Notes: generated by a model from the letters alone, not told the origin. Positions 10,544 to 23,200 are shown, counted from the stretch's first letter. The stretch is 64,000 nt of DNA from Mucidula mucida (GCA_015501055.1 JADNYV010000140.1:1-64000), one strand, 5' to 3'. Program-made: numbers and translations.

Positions 10544-11082
10544 GATTCTTTACATGCATTCGCTGACATTAAATTTGTGGTGGCCAGAATGTGGCGCGCG
10601 CACTGGGTAGGTGAGCGGGAGCGGGACGCATCCGGATTCGAACATCCCCGTGACTTCTCGGGAATGCCCGGTCACCGCCTGCTGCCCACCCCGAGATGTG
10701 CTACAGACGCGCATGGCATTGCAATCAGAGGCGAATTCTGAGTGATTGCAATCTCCACTGAAATGGGTGGTGCTGGAATGTGGCGTGCGCGCCAGGGAGG
10801 GGAGCGGGAGCGGGGCGCATCCGGATTTGGCCATCCCCGTGATTGCTCGGGAATGCCCGAGTGCGAGCATTGCTGACTACATTCGGCATCACGGCACAGC
10901 GGGCCTCACCCCCTGTGCCGCCCCCACCCGCTATATTAGGCAGGGGGACCCGTATCATAATACGGACCCCCCTGTATTATAATACAAGTCCGCTTCAGTA
11001 GCAATTATAATTAGAGCCTATATTGCAATACAATGCCCTCTTATCAGAGGCCTGTATTATTATATAGGTACAGTATAGGGTG
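10544..11082 (-). repeat. KDZ-1 right terminal inverted repeat (539 bp)
   Basis: Reverse complement of 1278-1816, ending CAGTATAGGGTG at 11082, directly before the cgatcca target duplication. Confidence 0.95.
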
Positions 11083-11880
11083 CGATCCATGTTTACATAC
11101 ATCCGTGACAAGAAGAACAACCTCACATCTGACTCCGAAAGAATCAATGTTGTTCTCTCCTACATCTGAGGAGATCACGTAGATGCATGGATCCAGAACT
11201 ACTCGGACCAGAACTTCGATGAGGAAGAAGAGGAATGGACAGTCTCTTGGACAGAGTTCATGGAAGATTTGAAGGAGCAATTTGTGGATTCCAACCTCGC
11301 GTGAGACGCGCAAGACCAGATCAAGCGGTTGCGCCAGGGGCAAGACACCGCTCAAGATTTCTTCCAGAAGTTCGAGGTTCTGCTCACTCAGGCAGAATAT
11401 TTGAAGGATGACACATTTGTCGTGCGACTTCTCGAGACCAACGTCAACGAGAAGATCATTGATCAGATCTATGGCAGCCGAGACGGGTTGCCAGAGAAGT
11501 ACAAGGATTGGAAGGCACAGATCATTCAGATCAATCAGCTGTGGAGAAGGCGGACGGCGAGCAAGAGGTCCGGCATGCAGTCCCGGCCCCTAGCTCCACA
11601 GGCGGCTACATCAAGAGCCAATCCGACGAACCCACCCCCGACGCCGATCACACGACGAGATGCCACCGGTGTTACCTATGGAGGAACCGGCAGGCTGATG
11701 GACATCAACAATGCACATCAAAGAGGACTTTGCTTCAGCTGTGGCAAACACGGCCATGTCAGCAGGTTCTGTCCTAAGAAGGGTTGACCCCAGACGATTC
11801 GGGGTCTATGGACCGAAATGAACGATGAGGAGAAGAAGAAGTTGGCCGAAGAGTTGGGTTTTGCGAAGCTCCCGCAGTAG
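11083..11880 (+). pseudogene. gag: Gypsy-1 gag, C-terminal part with zinc knuckle
   Basis: Gag resumes after KDZ-1: MFTYIRDKKNNLTSDSERIN, then the capsid-like stretch VDSNLA.DAQDQIKRLRQGQD and YGSRDGLPEKYKDW, and a CCHC knuckle CFSCGKHGHVSRFC near 11730-11775. It ends ...FAKLPQ with TAG at 11878-11880. Stops interrupt it at 11167-11169, 11302-11304 and 11785-11787; each looks like an Arg CGA turned to TGA, and Gypsy-2 keeps Arg at the first and third sites. Gag packages the element RNA; this copy cannot make it. Confidence 0.9.
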
Positions 11881-14800
11881 ACGCAGTCCTGCCGGAGCAG
11901 TCATCAAGGGAAGGGTCGTCAGATGCAGAATTTACTTACAGTACCGGTACTGAAACATCTAGAATATTATCGACGACCTCACCAACAAAACCTGTGAAAG
12001 AAAGATTTGAGCCAAATACGCCCGAGTGGGTTGCACAAAGGCTAAGAGAGGATGGAGTGCCAAGAGCAGTGGGAATCTTGAGAGCATGAATGCCGGAGTG
12101 GAGAGAGAGAGAAGCGACAGAGGAGAAAGTGATGGCGATCAGAGCATTGACAAAGGAAGCTGCCGTAGAAGTTGTGACAGAGTTGAAAAAGTCGAGGAAG
12201 TACATCCGGGGAACAAAGGGGCAGGACATGAAACTCCGAGTAACCATAGAGAGCATACACACAGGCTCTGAATGGGAAACGAGTGCCCTTCTTGACAGTG
12301 GAGCAACGGGTTCTTATGTCAATAAAGAATTCGTCGAGAAGAACGGACTCCCGATCAAGGAGTTACCGGTCAAGCTCCCTGTTTACAATGCGGATGGAAC
12401 CCTAAACGAGGGAGGAGCAATCGAAGGTTTTGTGGAGGTCCGGATGAAGATCGGAGATCACGCCGAAAAGATTGAGTTGGCCGTCACCAATCTCGGCAAA
12501 ACAAGTATCTTTTTGGGGCTAGATTGGTTGCGATATCACAACCCCACGATCAACTGGACGGAATCCACATTGACCTTTGATCGATGCCCAGACCGCTGCG
12601 GCTATCTACCCGAGTACAACTCACCGGAAGATGAAGGAGAAGACGTAGAAGAGAAGTTGGAAGAGGGAGAGCGTTTGTTCTGGATGGACTGGGACAACCA
12701 TCGCAAAAGCGGAGAAAAGCTGAGATCACAACAGCCTTCATCCGCTGCTGCACCTTACATCGAGGAATTTTCCGATGTATTCAGCAAGGCGGACTTTGAC
12801 AAGTTACCGGAGCGAAGACCCTGGGATCACGCCATAGAACTTACGCCTGGTTCCAAACCGGTCGACTGCAAGGTTTATCCCCTTAGCCCATCCGAGCAGA
12901 AGGCATTAGATGAATTCCTGGAAGAAAACATACAGACAGGACGTATACGGCCATCAATTTCACCTATGGCATCACCCTTCTTCTTTGTCAAAAAGAAGGA
13001 TGGAAGCCTTCGGCCAGTACAAGATTATCGGAAGTTGAACGACATGACAATCAAGAACCGATACCCCTTGCCGTTATCCAGGAGCTTATTAACAAGTTGA
13101 AGGGAGCAAAGTGGTTTACAAAGATGGACGTCCAATGGGGTTACAATAACACTCGAATCAAAGACGGTGATGAGTGGAAAGCGGTGTTTAGAACAAACCG
13201 GGGGCTGTTCGAGCCATTGGTAATGTTCTTCGGACTCACAAACTCGCCGGCAACGTTCCAATTGTTCATGAATCACATCTTGAAGGAGTTGATTGACGGC
13301 GGACACGTTATAGTTTACCTGGATGATATACTTATCTTTACGAACACTCTCGAGGAGCATAGACAGATTGTACGCAGGGTATTAGAAATATTATGAGTAA
13401 ATAAGTTGTATTTAAAGCCCGGCAAATGTAGTTTCAAAGCACACGAAGTAGACTACTTAGGGGTGATTGTTGGAGGAGGAGAAGTGAAGATGGATCCGGC
13501 AAAAGTGGCCGTAGTGAAGGAATGGAAGGAGTCGACGAAGAAGAAGGAAGTACAGTCATTCCTGGGCTTCTGCAACTTTTACCAACGTTTCATCCGGGGA
13601 TTTGCGGGAGTAGCAAAGCCATTGACATTGCTAACCGGGAAGGGCAAGTGGGTTTGGGGCATGGAGCAGCACAAGGCATTTGAGGAGTTGAAACAGAGAA
13701 TGACGGAAGAACACGTTCTGATCGTACCACACGACGACGACAAGTTTTGAGTCGAGGCAGACTCCTCGAACTATGCAAACGGGGCGGTTCTTTCCCAGTT
13801 TGTTGACGGAAAATGGAGACCAGTAGCTTTTTGGTCTCGCGCGCTGAACAAAGTGGAGCGCAATTATGAGATCTACGACAAAGAAATGATGGCTATTATG
13901 GACTCGATCGACAACTGGCGGCAATATCTCCTTGGCGCTAAGGAAACAGTGGAGGTTTTACCGATCATCAAAACCTTCAGTACTTCAGGAAGCCGCAGAA
14001 GTTGAACCGGAGGCAGGCACAATGGGTTACGGAGTTGGCGGAATATGACATACAGATGATTCATAAGCCAGGCAGGACGATGGGAAAAGCTGATGCCTTG
14101 TCAAGGATGACAGGCCTTGAGAAGGGGCAAAAGATAATGAAAACGTTGTTTTGCTAAAACCGGAGTTTTTTATATCACAAATTCAATTTTCTTTGCATAC
14201 AGTAGCTACACCGGAGGACAAATTACTTAACAAAATCAAACAAAGAAAAGGAAATAAAGACAGATACATACAAAAAGCATTAGAAAACAAAGAAAAAGGA
14301 TGGGAAGAGAAGGAAAATGGACTTATTATGTGAAAAGATCGTATTTACATACCAAAGGACAAGGAATTGCGGGGAAAAGTTATTGGAATGCACCATGACG
14401 CACAGCTTGCAGGGCATCCGGGACAATACAAGACTCTCGAGTTGATTACACGCACCTATTGGTGGCCAGGAATCAGCCGAGACGTCCGGGAATACGTAGA
14501 AGGGTGTCAAAAATGCCAAGTTACAGAGTCACATTGCACAAAGCCGGCCGCACCCCTTCACCCTATTAATGTGCCAAGCGAGCCATGGGAAATAGTAGGG
14601 ACGGACATGATTGGAGAGCTGCCGGAATCGGGAGGATACAACGCTATCAGCACGTTTGTAGACCATTTCACAATGTGATTACGCATCATACCGACACACA
14701 CCACTCTGACGTCAGAAGGCATGGCCCGCATCTACCGAGATCGCATTTTCCCCATACATGGGATGCCACGCCAGATGATACATGATTGCGGTCCACAATA

Positions 14801-15806
14801 CCACTCGTGTTTTATGAAGGAGTTGTATCAGCTGTTGGGCATCAAAGGAAACTTTACAATGGCGTATCATCCACAGGCATACGGACAGACAGAACGGTTA
14901 AACCAAGAGATAGAACATTTCTTACGGTTATTTGTCAACTACCATCAGAACGACTGGCACAAATGGCTATCCTCTGCCGAATTCGTTTACAATGATCGGG
15001 TACACTCGGCGACCAAAGTCACTCCGTTCTTCGCAGACATGGGCAGACACCCCTACAAAGGCACTGCTCCGAAAACGGCATTGAGAAACGAGACTGCACA
15101 GGAGTTTGCCGACGGCATGAGAAAAACATGGGACAAAGTGGGGTCAGCATTGAAGATGGCAAAAGAGGACATGACACGGTTTTATGACAAGAAGCGAACA
15201 GAGGCAGTAGAGTACAAGGAAGGCGACAAAGTATGGCTGGAAGGGACAAATCTCAGCACGGACCGACCAATGAAGAAGCTGGATGACAAATGATTTGGGC
15301 CGTTCAAAGTGATCAAGAAAGTTGGAACGAGTTCTTACAAGATCCAGATTCCTCACACATGGAAAAGCATCCATCCCGTGTTCAATGAGGCCCTGTTGAC
15401 GCCTTACCACGAGCCCCAATTTCCAACGCAACCCCAAGACACGCGTCCACCACCTGTGCTGGAAGGAGCCGACCCGGAATGGGAGGTTGAGAAAGTGGTT
15501 CATTCCCGGAAGTACCGTGGGGGTTTCCAATATAAGGTTTACTGGAAGGGTTATGGCACACACAAGCAGACATGGGAACTAGCATGCAATCTCAAAAATG
15601 CCGACGAAGGTATCAGCGATTTTCACCAACAATATCCGAACAAGCCGAAGCCACCCGTGCTTGCTCATATTGAAGTTTCCATGTCGCAGTTCCCATCACA
15701 TCTATTTCAACCTATGCCACCGCCTGACACTGAACCCCTTGATGTCACGCTACCCTCTGCGGCCCTCATGGAGCGACTCTGGCGCAGAATGGAACTTGCG
15801 CCTTAA
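11881..15806 (+). pseudogene. pol: Gypsy-1 pol: protease, RT, RNase H, integrase, chromodomain
   Basis: Pol overlaps or follows gag in another frame. In order: aspartic protease [15 protein letters not shown] (near 12290); reverse transcriptase from [16 protein letters not shown] to VYLDDILIF (near 13320, catalytic DD intact); RNase H (ADSSNYANGAVLSQF near 13760); integrase with the H2C2 part YWWPGISRDVREYVEGCQKC (near 14460), D in GTDMIG, D in HDCGPQY and E in LNQEIEHF; and a chromodomain (EWEVEKVVHSRKYRGG...KVYWKGY) near 15480-15600. Frameshifts occur near 13080 and 13960, and stops include 12087-12089, 13394-13396, 13748-13750, 14331-14333, 14676-14678 and 15291-15293. Not functional. Confidence 0.92.
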
Positions 15807-15814
15807 GGAGGGGG
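15805..15814 (+). other. Polypurine tract of Gypsy-1
   Basis: aaggaggggg, three bases before the 3' LTR and overlapping the end of pol. It would prime plus-strand DNA synthesis. The same tract occurs beside the 3' LTR of Gypsy-2 (about 28717-28726, minus strand). Confidence 0.7.
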
Positions 15815-15817
15815 TAA

Positions 15818-16347
15818 TGTTATGAATCGCCATATTTTCACATTTCCAATCTTATCATATCTTATTGGGGGGCTTGTCTTATCAACCAACGGACTGTTTC
15901 ATCATCTGTTTTATCACCGATCATACTCCTTTTCATTACCGAAGCCGTGCTCATGTCGGACACACACCTAACACATGGATGACATCATACATGCCGATAC
16001 CTCATGGACTCCCCATTGTATACACACTGCCGACACTCGTAGCACACATGGACGTTTCAGTATTATTACTTACATGCAGTTACCACTCGTATTTAATGTT
16101 TTCACGGACTAGTAGCATACCACACTGGGTCAAGGGCGTGGAGCATCCCTAGTGGAAACGCGTATGGACAAGGAGTCTCAAACACAGACTTACTAGTATA
16201 TAAGCAGTAGTATAGTATCATTGTACTTTAGTTCCGATCTCGTTTATACACCTGGCCTAGCCTAGTCTTACGAACGCGAACGCTTCTTTTCCTGAAGTCT
16301 CTCTGTGGTACCTGGTTTAGCTTCGTAGCTATAGTCAGTCGCTAACA
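15818..16347 (+). repeat. Gypsy-1 3' LTR
   Basis: Starts TGTTATGAATCG and ends GCTAACA, followed by the target duplication ctatg (16348-16352). TATATAA is at 16197-16203 and the inferred R start at 16229. About 96% like the 5' LTR by eye. Confidence 0.95.
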
Positions 16348-16385
16348 CTATGCAGATGAATCATTGAATCTTTGAGCAGTAGAGG

Positions 16386-18386
16386 TTGGAACTAATAAAC
16401 CCTCACCTCTTTCCGTCCCATCTGCAGAGGAGGTCGACACTGGAATTGTCAACCTTACCGACATTCTTAAACCTACTGGCCGTGGCTATAAAAGTCCACC
16501 TCCATTGGGTTGAGTCGTTCTTGTTTGGCTTGGCCTTATGCTTCAGCTGCTTCAGCTCTTTAAACAAGCAGGGTTGAGGGGGTGGATTGAGCAGTCGTTA
16601 GAGATTGCCGAGAAGTGCTCTTTGAAAGAGCCCGCACTCGCCCGGAATCTTTGCAAATGGTCCGCTGCATTCTGCAAGCATAGAAAAAAGCTTCTGCTAT
16701 CAAAATGGGGTGCTTACAATGCTTCGATACTTGACCGCAATGAAGATTTGGCGAACAACATCCACCTTCATCTGCAATCACTCGGGAAGTGGATTTCAGC
16801 AGACGATGTTGTCCTTTACGTTGCTGGTCCACTCTTTTAAGCGCGCCTGCATGTGAAGAAGACAATAAAAAGAGCAACAGCACAGAATTGGATGGCTAAG
16901 ATGTCCTATTGCTGGACGGAGGAGAAATGAGAGCAGTATTCTGATGGGCATGAGTGGGAGGACGTACACGCTTATTGCCAAGATGTCTTTGTTCTGACAT
17001 GGCAGAAATTTGAACTCTGTGGGCATTATTGGGATGAGAAGGATGCTGATGGAAAATCTCTAGATGCTGCCACGATTGAGCGTGATGCAAAAGAACGCGC
17101 AGAAAAGTATGGTAATGGTCGCATTATTATGATCTGGCGGCATGATGAATCAACATTCTATGTGCATGACCGGCGCAAACTTGGCTGGAGACATGATGGC
17201 GCAAAAGCAGAGATCAATCCAAAGGGAGAGGGTGCAAGCGAGATGGTTTGAGACTTTGTCTCGCCAGATCATGGATGGCTCCGGTCAAAAGAGGCACACG
17301 ATGACGGGTAAGCAATCTCCGATCATCATTAAAGTCCGGATCTGGCCATCACCAGCACGTTTGAAGATGCACGTGTTCTTCATTGAGCAGGCAAGAATTG
17401 TGATGGATATCAAACTGTTGAGCACATCATTGCTCAGGCCACTCGGGCCATGGATATTCTCGACCGCAACTATCCAGATGAGCACCATATTTTCGCATAT
17501 GACAATGCCACAATCCATTCTGCACGAGCACCGGATGCCCTCAGTGCCATGAAGATGACTGCTGGACCTTCTCACAATTTCAATAAGGTCAAGCGCGGGC
17601 AGATGACAACACAGACGCGTATGCGGGACACGACTTTTCAGGATGGAACTCCACAGAATCTTTACAACGCGGATGGCAGTTTCAAGGGGATGGTCCAGCT
17701 CATCTCTGAGCGATGCGCTTATGGACAAGTGCTTCCTGATCCAAAGCTGCTTTCCCTTGAGTGTAGCATCACAATGACAGATGAACAGGGCAAGCAGCAC
17801 AGGCAAGGATTCACATGCCGCAACCTTCCTTCCACCACGTGTTGTCAGCGTAAAGTCATCTACTTGGAGCCTGATTTCAAGGCACAGAAGTCTTGGTTGA
17901 AAGAGCACTGCAAGCCCCGCGGATACTCCATCATCCTCTTCCCAAAATACCACCCGGAGCTGAACTGCATCAAGCAGTGCTGGGGCTACTCAAAACAAGT
18001 CTATTGCATGTTTCCGTGATCCTCAAGAGAGGATGTTCTTCACCAAAACATCATCAAGGCATTGGATTTCATACCGTTAGAATCAATCAGAAGGTCTGAT
18101 TGCTCTATTCTTTTTGACACTTTACTGATGCTTTTCTATCAGATTTGCGACACGTTCCTCCCGCTTCTTAGATGCTTACTCAAAGAAACTCAGCGCCGCT
18201 GAAGCGGCTTGGACAAACAAGAAGTTTCGTGGTCACCAAACCCTTCCTCCCGATTATGCCAAAGATATGCCTAAATTACCCAACTATAGTGATTTACCTA
18301 CATCTAGCACTACATTAAGGTGGAAGTTATATAATGGACTCGTTCTTTGTGCTACTGCTTGCTCTAAACCCCTGCGCCACACTTGA
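16386..18386 (+). pseudogene. Decayed DDE transposase of a fungal Tc1/mariner-like family
   Basis: Fragments in several frames match a DDE endonuclease family common in agaricomycetes. Recognisable parts: KYGNGRIIMIWRHDESTFYV (first D, near 17110-17165), PKGEGASEMV then a stop, DFVSPDHGWLRS, AMDILDRNYPDEHHIFAYDN (second D, near 17500), CRNLPSTTCCQRK, ILFPKYHPELNCIKQCWGYS near 17935-17995, and after an intron ATRSSRFLDAYSKKL...AAWTNKKFRGH to about 18250. The family motif LNFIEQCWG reads LNCIKQCWG here, so the catalytic Glu has become Lys. Many stops and frameshifts. Gypsy-1 landed at its 5' edge. Confidence 0.8.
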
Positions 18387-18602
18387 GAAGCGGTCCGCCA
18401 AAATTTTGCGCCGTGACCATCACGGACGTCACACGCACGTGATGTCGTCACTTGTGGACTAGGCCTATCTTACCGATTATGTAACGCTGCCGTCAAAGCA
18501 AAGGTAAGGTTTCATGGAGTACTAAACAAGTATCAATCGCTAACACGTTGTGATTAGTTCATCAGGACAATCGTTGAGCGGAGCGCTCTGAAGATACGAC
18601 AA

Positions 18603-18971
18603 GTGCCTGCTGTTACGTGGATCAAAGACCTACTATCGGCTCATCTTTTGAAACGTCCATTTATGTCTGTGGTTTACCTGACAGAGAATGTCGGACAGAC
18701 AGCCGTCGACATCATCACAGAGGTCTCCCTCCCTACTGAGGGTGATCTTCGTGGTCATTCATTCATGGAGGTGATGACACAGCGCGGCAAGAGGGTCGAC
18801 ACCGTCATGCTGATTCTTAAAGCTGACTCGGAGAAAAAGCGCGCAGCGATGCACATTTGGGAGTTCAAGAATATTCCAATTGCAGACCTCTACGAGGCCA
18901 CATACTGCCGCTCTCTCCCTAGGTGCTTCAACGGCAAGCAAGCTGGCCTACAGCGCCTACCCGATCCTTGA
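18603..18971 (+). CDS. Hypothetical protein fragment
   Basis: An open frame of 122 residues (MPAVTWIKDLLSAHLLKRPF...) with protein-like composition, including VDIITEVSLP and MHIWEFKNIPIADLYEATYC. It continues upstream without an ATG (RTIVERSALKIRQ). No family recognised. It lies between the DDE relic and the split lectin gene and may be another gene remnant. Confidence 0.3.
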   Translation: MPAVTWIKDLLSAHLLKRPFMSVVYLTENVGQTAVDIITEVSLPTEGDLRGHSFMEVMTQRGKRVDTVMLILKADSEKKRAAMHIWEFKNIPIADLYEATYCRSLPRCFNGKQAGLQRLPDP

Positions 18972-19625
18972 AAAGTTCATGAAATGTCATTCCGACGTGC
19001 AGCGTGCTTGCTAGACTCAGGCGGCGGATTGGGCAGGACGATGAGCATTGGTAACCAAGTGGTTTTTTCCGTGGGCATGGTTTCGTTGTCTTTCTTATCG
19101 ACTGCGAGCTACTCGCCGCAATATCAATTTCTCTACAACGTCTCCTAGGTATAAGCATCCTTCTTACAGTATGATATGCAATTGTCCTCATCATGTACTT
19201 TATTTCGCTTCATTCGTCCGAGGTCCTGTACTGAGCAATGAACACTATTTGTATCACACATCGAGCCTGTCATCCGGATTTACAAGAACCATTCCGTATA
19301 AAGCAACAGCGCTGCCACCGCCATGGCCAGTCCTTAATTTGTCTGTATGTTTTCTGAACGTGGTGGGGAAGACGTATTGGTGTAGTCCCGGTGCCCAGAT
19401 TGTCGTAGGAGTATCGCATCTGGTAAACAAGGTGGTTGGAAGGGAGCGGATGGTTGGACAGGTGTATTACAGGTTGTAAAGCACTCAAGCGGTTTCAGAC
19501 ACTCAGGAAACACATTTGGAGACACTTTTATTACAGCACAAGGATCAGGCTCAAATTTGAAGGCTTCAGACAATCGCTCTACAGTAACATTTCTGAACGA
19601 TTCTCAGTCACGTCGGGCTTCCTCT
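18972..19625. other. No recognised gene
   Basis: About 650 bp with only short, unconvincing open frames on either strand. It lies downstream of the lectin-type gene on the minus strand. Confidence 0.5.
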
Positions 19626-20041
19626 TCAGACGGTCTGGAAGATCCAGTACGACGTATCATCGGTCATGCCATTCTTGAGGATGACCTGCGCAACACGGCG
19701 ATGAGAACAGCACGGAACGACAAGTAGTGCCTGCATACCTCATGGGCGGGGTGAGCGCACCCGCAGTTCGTGTTATCGTGGGCCTCGGTGTGCCAGAATC
19801 GGTTCTGGTCAACCAAGCGGATGCTAGGAAAGTGCATGAGTGACCACGACGACGAGAGCGAGAATCAAAACCGTAGCTGTAGACGCCGGGACCAGCATCC
19901 GAGATCCTCCAGTGCTGTTCGCCGGGGGTCCAGATGATAGCTTCGCCCTCGACCTGGGAAAGAATGATTTGAGACAAGATGTGTGAAATGAATTGAACAA
20001 CGTACAATATTGGCGGGACTTCCAACGTTGGCGCCAGTCAA
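19626..20041 (-). pseudogene. Beta-trefoil lectin-type gene, C-terminal part
   Basis: Minus-strand exons: LTGANVGSPANI, an intron (20005-19954, gtacgt...cccag), then VEGEAIIWTPGEQHWRISDA. A further segment around NRFWHTEAHDN and a last exon VILKNGMTDDTSYWIFQTV with stop at 19626-19628 follow a probable intron. The Q-x-W type motif and overall pattern resemble fungal ricin-B-like (beta-trefoil) lectins; carbohydrate binding is assumed from the family only. The frame around 19830-19880 is unclear and may hold another intron or a frameshift. The N-terminal part lies 7.1 kb away (27201-27443), beyond the Plavaka element. Confidence 0.6.
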
Positions 20042-20066
20042 CATCAGGAAAAAGCCTCCCAGGTAT
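20042..20066 (+). repeat. Left inverted end of the Plavaka element
   Basis: catcaggaaaaag then cctcccaggtat. Its imperfect partner is at 27175-27200. A weaker similarity (gaggctaatt / aggcctaattt, then actatt) continues inward. Confidence 0.6.
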
Positions 20067-20209
20067 TCTGGGAGTAATCCGAGGCTAATTCACACTATTT
20101 TCGGAAATCCCACTATTTTCATTAAACCGCGCAGAAGAGCTGGATTAGTATAAACTTACAAGGCCCCATAAACTAATCCCAACAAAAGCTGACACTTCGC
20201 ATGAAATAA

Positions 20210-23200
20210 TTAATGGTACTCAAAGAAGGTACGTTGATCCTTATAATTACTGAGTAAAAAGGCACTACTTCGGTCGAGTATATTTTCGTTTGTCCAATCT
20301 ACCGGAACGGTCTGACCCCACTTGGGAAATAAGTGTACACTGCTTTGAATCACGGAAACGGGCAGAACCGACACGAGAGGTGATCCGTCGCCCGCAAGCT
20401 GGCGCTTGAGGCGATACATGCCTGAAGCAGCTTCGGGGTGCGCTGCGAAGGTGCTAAACCACTCCACATAGGCGAGGTGCTCCGGCGGCTGCATATTGAT
20501 GGGAAATAATGTCTCGAGGCCACGAGGTGGAATCGAGAAGACAACACGGACACGACCAACTCGTAAACCTATTATGGATGGTCAGCCAGAGCCGGGATGA
20601 AGAGAACAGATCATACCATCAAACTTCCTTGTGCTACCAATGGCAGCGGGTCGTACACGAATCATGGCTGTATCAAACCGACTCAGCCGTGTAACCTTTC
20701 CCGTCTTTCCGATAGTCCGTGGGGAGGCATGGATTGAGTCTAGTGTTTCAGATCCAAAGAATGTTGTGTTGACAAACTTGATGTGGTGAAAGACGGGGAG
20801 ACGGCGGAAGGGAAGAACTATGTTGTGGGCAGCCTCGTCAACATGAGCATGAGGAAGGGTAGGATTGCGAAACTGAACAATGAAGCGAGCGAGTGCGACG
20901 GTGAACAAGGTAGCACCATAGCCGGAAGGGGATTCTATCGTGTCGAGGAGGACTGACTTCTCCGATGGTCGCTTCGTCATCTTGATCTCGTATGGGCAGG
21001 AGACGTCTTCGAAGGATATGCGAATATGCGTCTTTGCTAACGCCTCGCGTGATGATGTCGATGGGAAAGGTGGTTCACCGTTACACCGTCACTCAACATA
21101 ATGCCCAAACGCAATAATCTTCTCGCGTCGCTCTAACCACTTCGTCATCTGCTTGAACTTGTCCTTCCGATTAGTGGCCCGATAAGCATCCTTCGCGAAA
21201 TCAATGTGTAGCCGTTTGGTAGCCTCAGTGTTGTAGTTGTCAGCAGTACCGTACAGCTTGATGGCGCAAACATAGTGATTCAGGAAGTGGAGCTTGGGAA
21301 TGTTAAAATTATCGCGAATCCCAAGATCGAGAAAGACATGCTTGTTGTTGTGGAACTCGGTAAGACATGCTTCGAGTTCTTTAAGAGTTTCGACGCTGTG
21401 GACAGGATATCGCGAAAGATAGGTGAAGTCGATGATACCGCGGGTGGCGCGCATAAGGGAATAAGTGATCGCAGATGTGTGTGGAAGGTCCCCGATGACG
21501 GAGAGGAGAAATGAGCAGATTTGCTTGTGCTCCATTCCGCTCACACGGGAGAGCGAAGAAATGCCCTTCAGGAAAGGACGAATGGCGTGGTTGAGAGGAA
21601 GGCGACGAACACGAGCATCAAGCTCATCTGCTCCCACAGCCTCGGTGATCCAACCAATGAGGTGCTTCACAACCCCTTGAAGAAGCTGGTGAAGGATGTC
21701 CGGGGTAATAGAACAAAGACATCAACATAAGGAAGATCTTCCCAAAATGGGTGTTGGACGGGCTTGATGTTCGCATTGGCACAACGAGTACCCCAATCGG
21801 GAGCGCCAATGGAGCCGAGAGCCTCAACGGCAGCCTGGAAGTTGCGAGGGTTGTGCATACAAGGAAATTCACCAAGCGCGTCAGGTGGGCACTCGCAAAC
21901 CGGGGATTCGCCAGTGTACGTACAGGTGACCAAGACCTGCTCGGGGTAGTCGCCGACATAGGCGGCGAAAATGGGGTGACAACGGCGGGCAACACCGTCA
22001 CCACTCCTCATGACGACACCACTAATACCAGCCTCCTTCAATCCAATTAGAATACGCCGCATACAGGCATGGAAAAGGTTGCACATCGAATGGCGACGGG
22101 ACTCCTTGTTCTTGATGTGCTCCAGCTTCGTAGTTGGGATATAGGCGACGAGTACCTGCCCCATGCGAGAGGGCTTACGGCGAATGTCCTTGGGAAGGTT
22201 GCCGATGGTGAGATACACCGGATACGCAGTCTTATTCCGGAACAGCGTAACCTGTGTCTTGTCGGAAGACAGAATGACGGGGATGATAGTCGCGCCCGGA
22301 GTCTTCTCTTCAACGGCTTTCTGAACATACAATCAGCACAAGATCATTAAAGAACAATAATTCATACCTGTGTGTCCCACCACCAGCGTCCGGTATGGAA
22401 GTCATGGTAAAGACGTTGAGTCTTATCCTCATCGGCGTAATGTCGCTCGGGCGCGAAACAGAGGTACTCGTTATGCTTGGGATCACCATATAGAGCGCGA
22501 ACACACGCAATTATATGCGTCGGTAAACATCAAACGAGCGGTCCGCAATTACGATCTCCTCAGAAATAAACTTGGGACGCAGACAAGGCAGTTTCTTGTC
22601 GATGATGTCATTGAGTTGGGTGGTGTTCTTGAACGAGAGGTCAAGACGCTCCGTAACCTGCACATGATTAGAATTGAAAGAAAGAAACGACACTCTAATG
22701 ACAAACCTCATGGATTGATAGCAGACGCGTGAACGACGACGCGCTTGGGCCATCCAGCTTTGCCCACTCCGCAATCTTCCATTGCATTTCGCTTGAGAAC
22801 GGCCCGTATTTCCCAGGACGTGGCTTGTCGGTTCCACCGCGCAATGCCGCCTCGTACAACAGATAGGCGTTGGGAGTTACTGGAGTGTCTGGAATTGGGG
22901 CACCTGCCTTCCCCCCGAAATGTGTGACGTGCACTGATGCAAGACGAGCCTTGGCAGCAGGATCAGCAGTGTCAGGTACCTGCTGAGGTGCAGGAGGAGG
23001 CTGAAGAGGGGGCGGAGTAGAGACACGGGGCGGCGGAATGTCAACATCCATTTTATCGTCTTCATCGGGAACTTCCTCCATGGTTGTCCGACGAGGGGGT
23101 TCCCAACCAGGCTGAGTAGACGCGTCACCCGCGTCGTTCTCCTCAGAATCTGAATCTGATGGCGGTTCTGAGGTGTGCTCCTTGTCGAGACCGGGAAAGT

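Larger units (their letters stand above)
1278..11082. mobile_element. KDZ-1: KDZ DNA transposon with three genes
   Basis: A 9,805-bp element inserted in Gypsy-1 gag, flanked by the 7-bp duplication cgatcca (1271-1277 and 11083-11089). Its ends are 539-bp terminal inverted repeats that appear identical, starting CACCCTATACTGTA. KDZ-2 ends with nearly the same 14 bases. It carries a CxC2-KDZ transposase (minus strand), a viroplasmin-like gene and a long companion gene (both plus strand, diverging from the transposase). Near-identical ends and mostly open genes suggest a recent insertion. Kyakuja-Dileera-Zisupton elements are a known eukaryotic superfamily expanded in agaricomycetes; assigning the two companion genes to the element is inference supported by KDZ-2. 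Confidence 0.92.
9..16347 (+). mobile_element. Gypsy-1: full-length Ty3/Gypsy chromovirus, interrupted by KDZ-1
   Basis: An LTR retrotransposon bounded by two related LTRs (9-539 and 15818-16347) and by a perfect 5-bp target duplication, ctatg at 4-8 and 16348-16352. Between the LTRs lie a leader with a self-primer site, gag with a CCHC knuckle, then protease, reverse transcriptase, RNase H, integrase and a C-terminal chromodomain, the order of chromoviruses. Without the nested 9.8-kb KDZ-1 the element is about 6.5 kb. The LTRs differ at roughly 20 sites by eye, and gag and pol carry many stops and frameshifts, so this copy is dead. The right LTR abuts a decayed DDE transposase, the probable older target. 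Confidence 0.95.
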
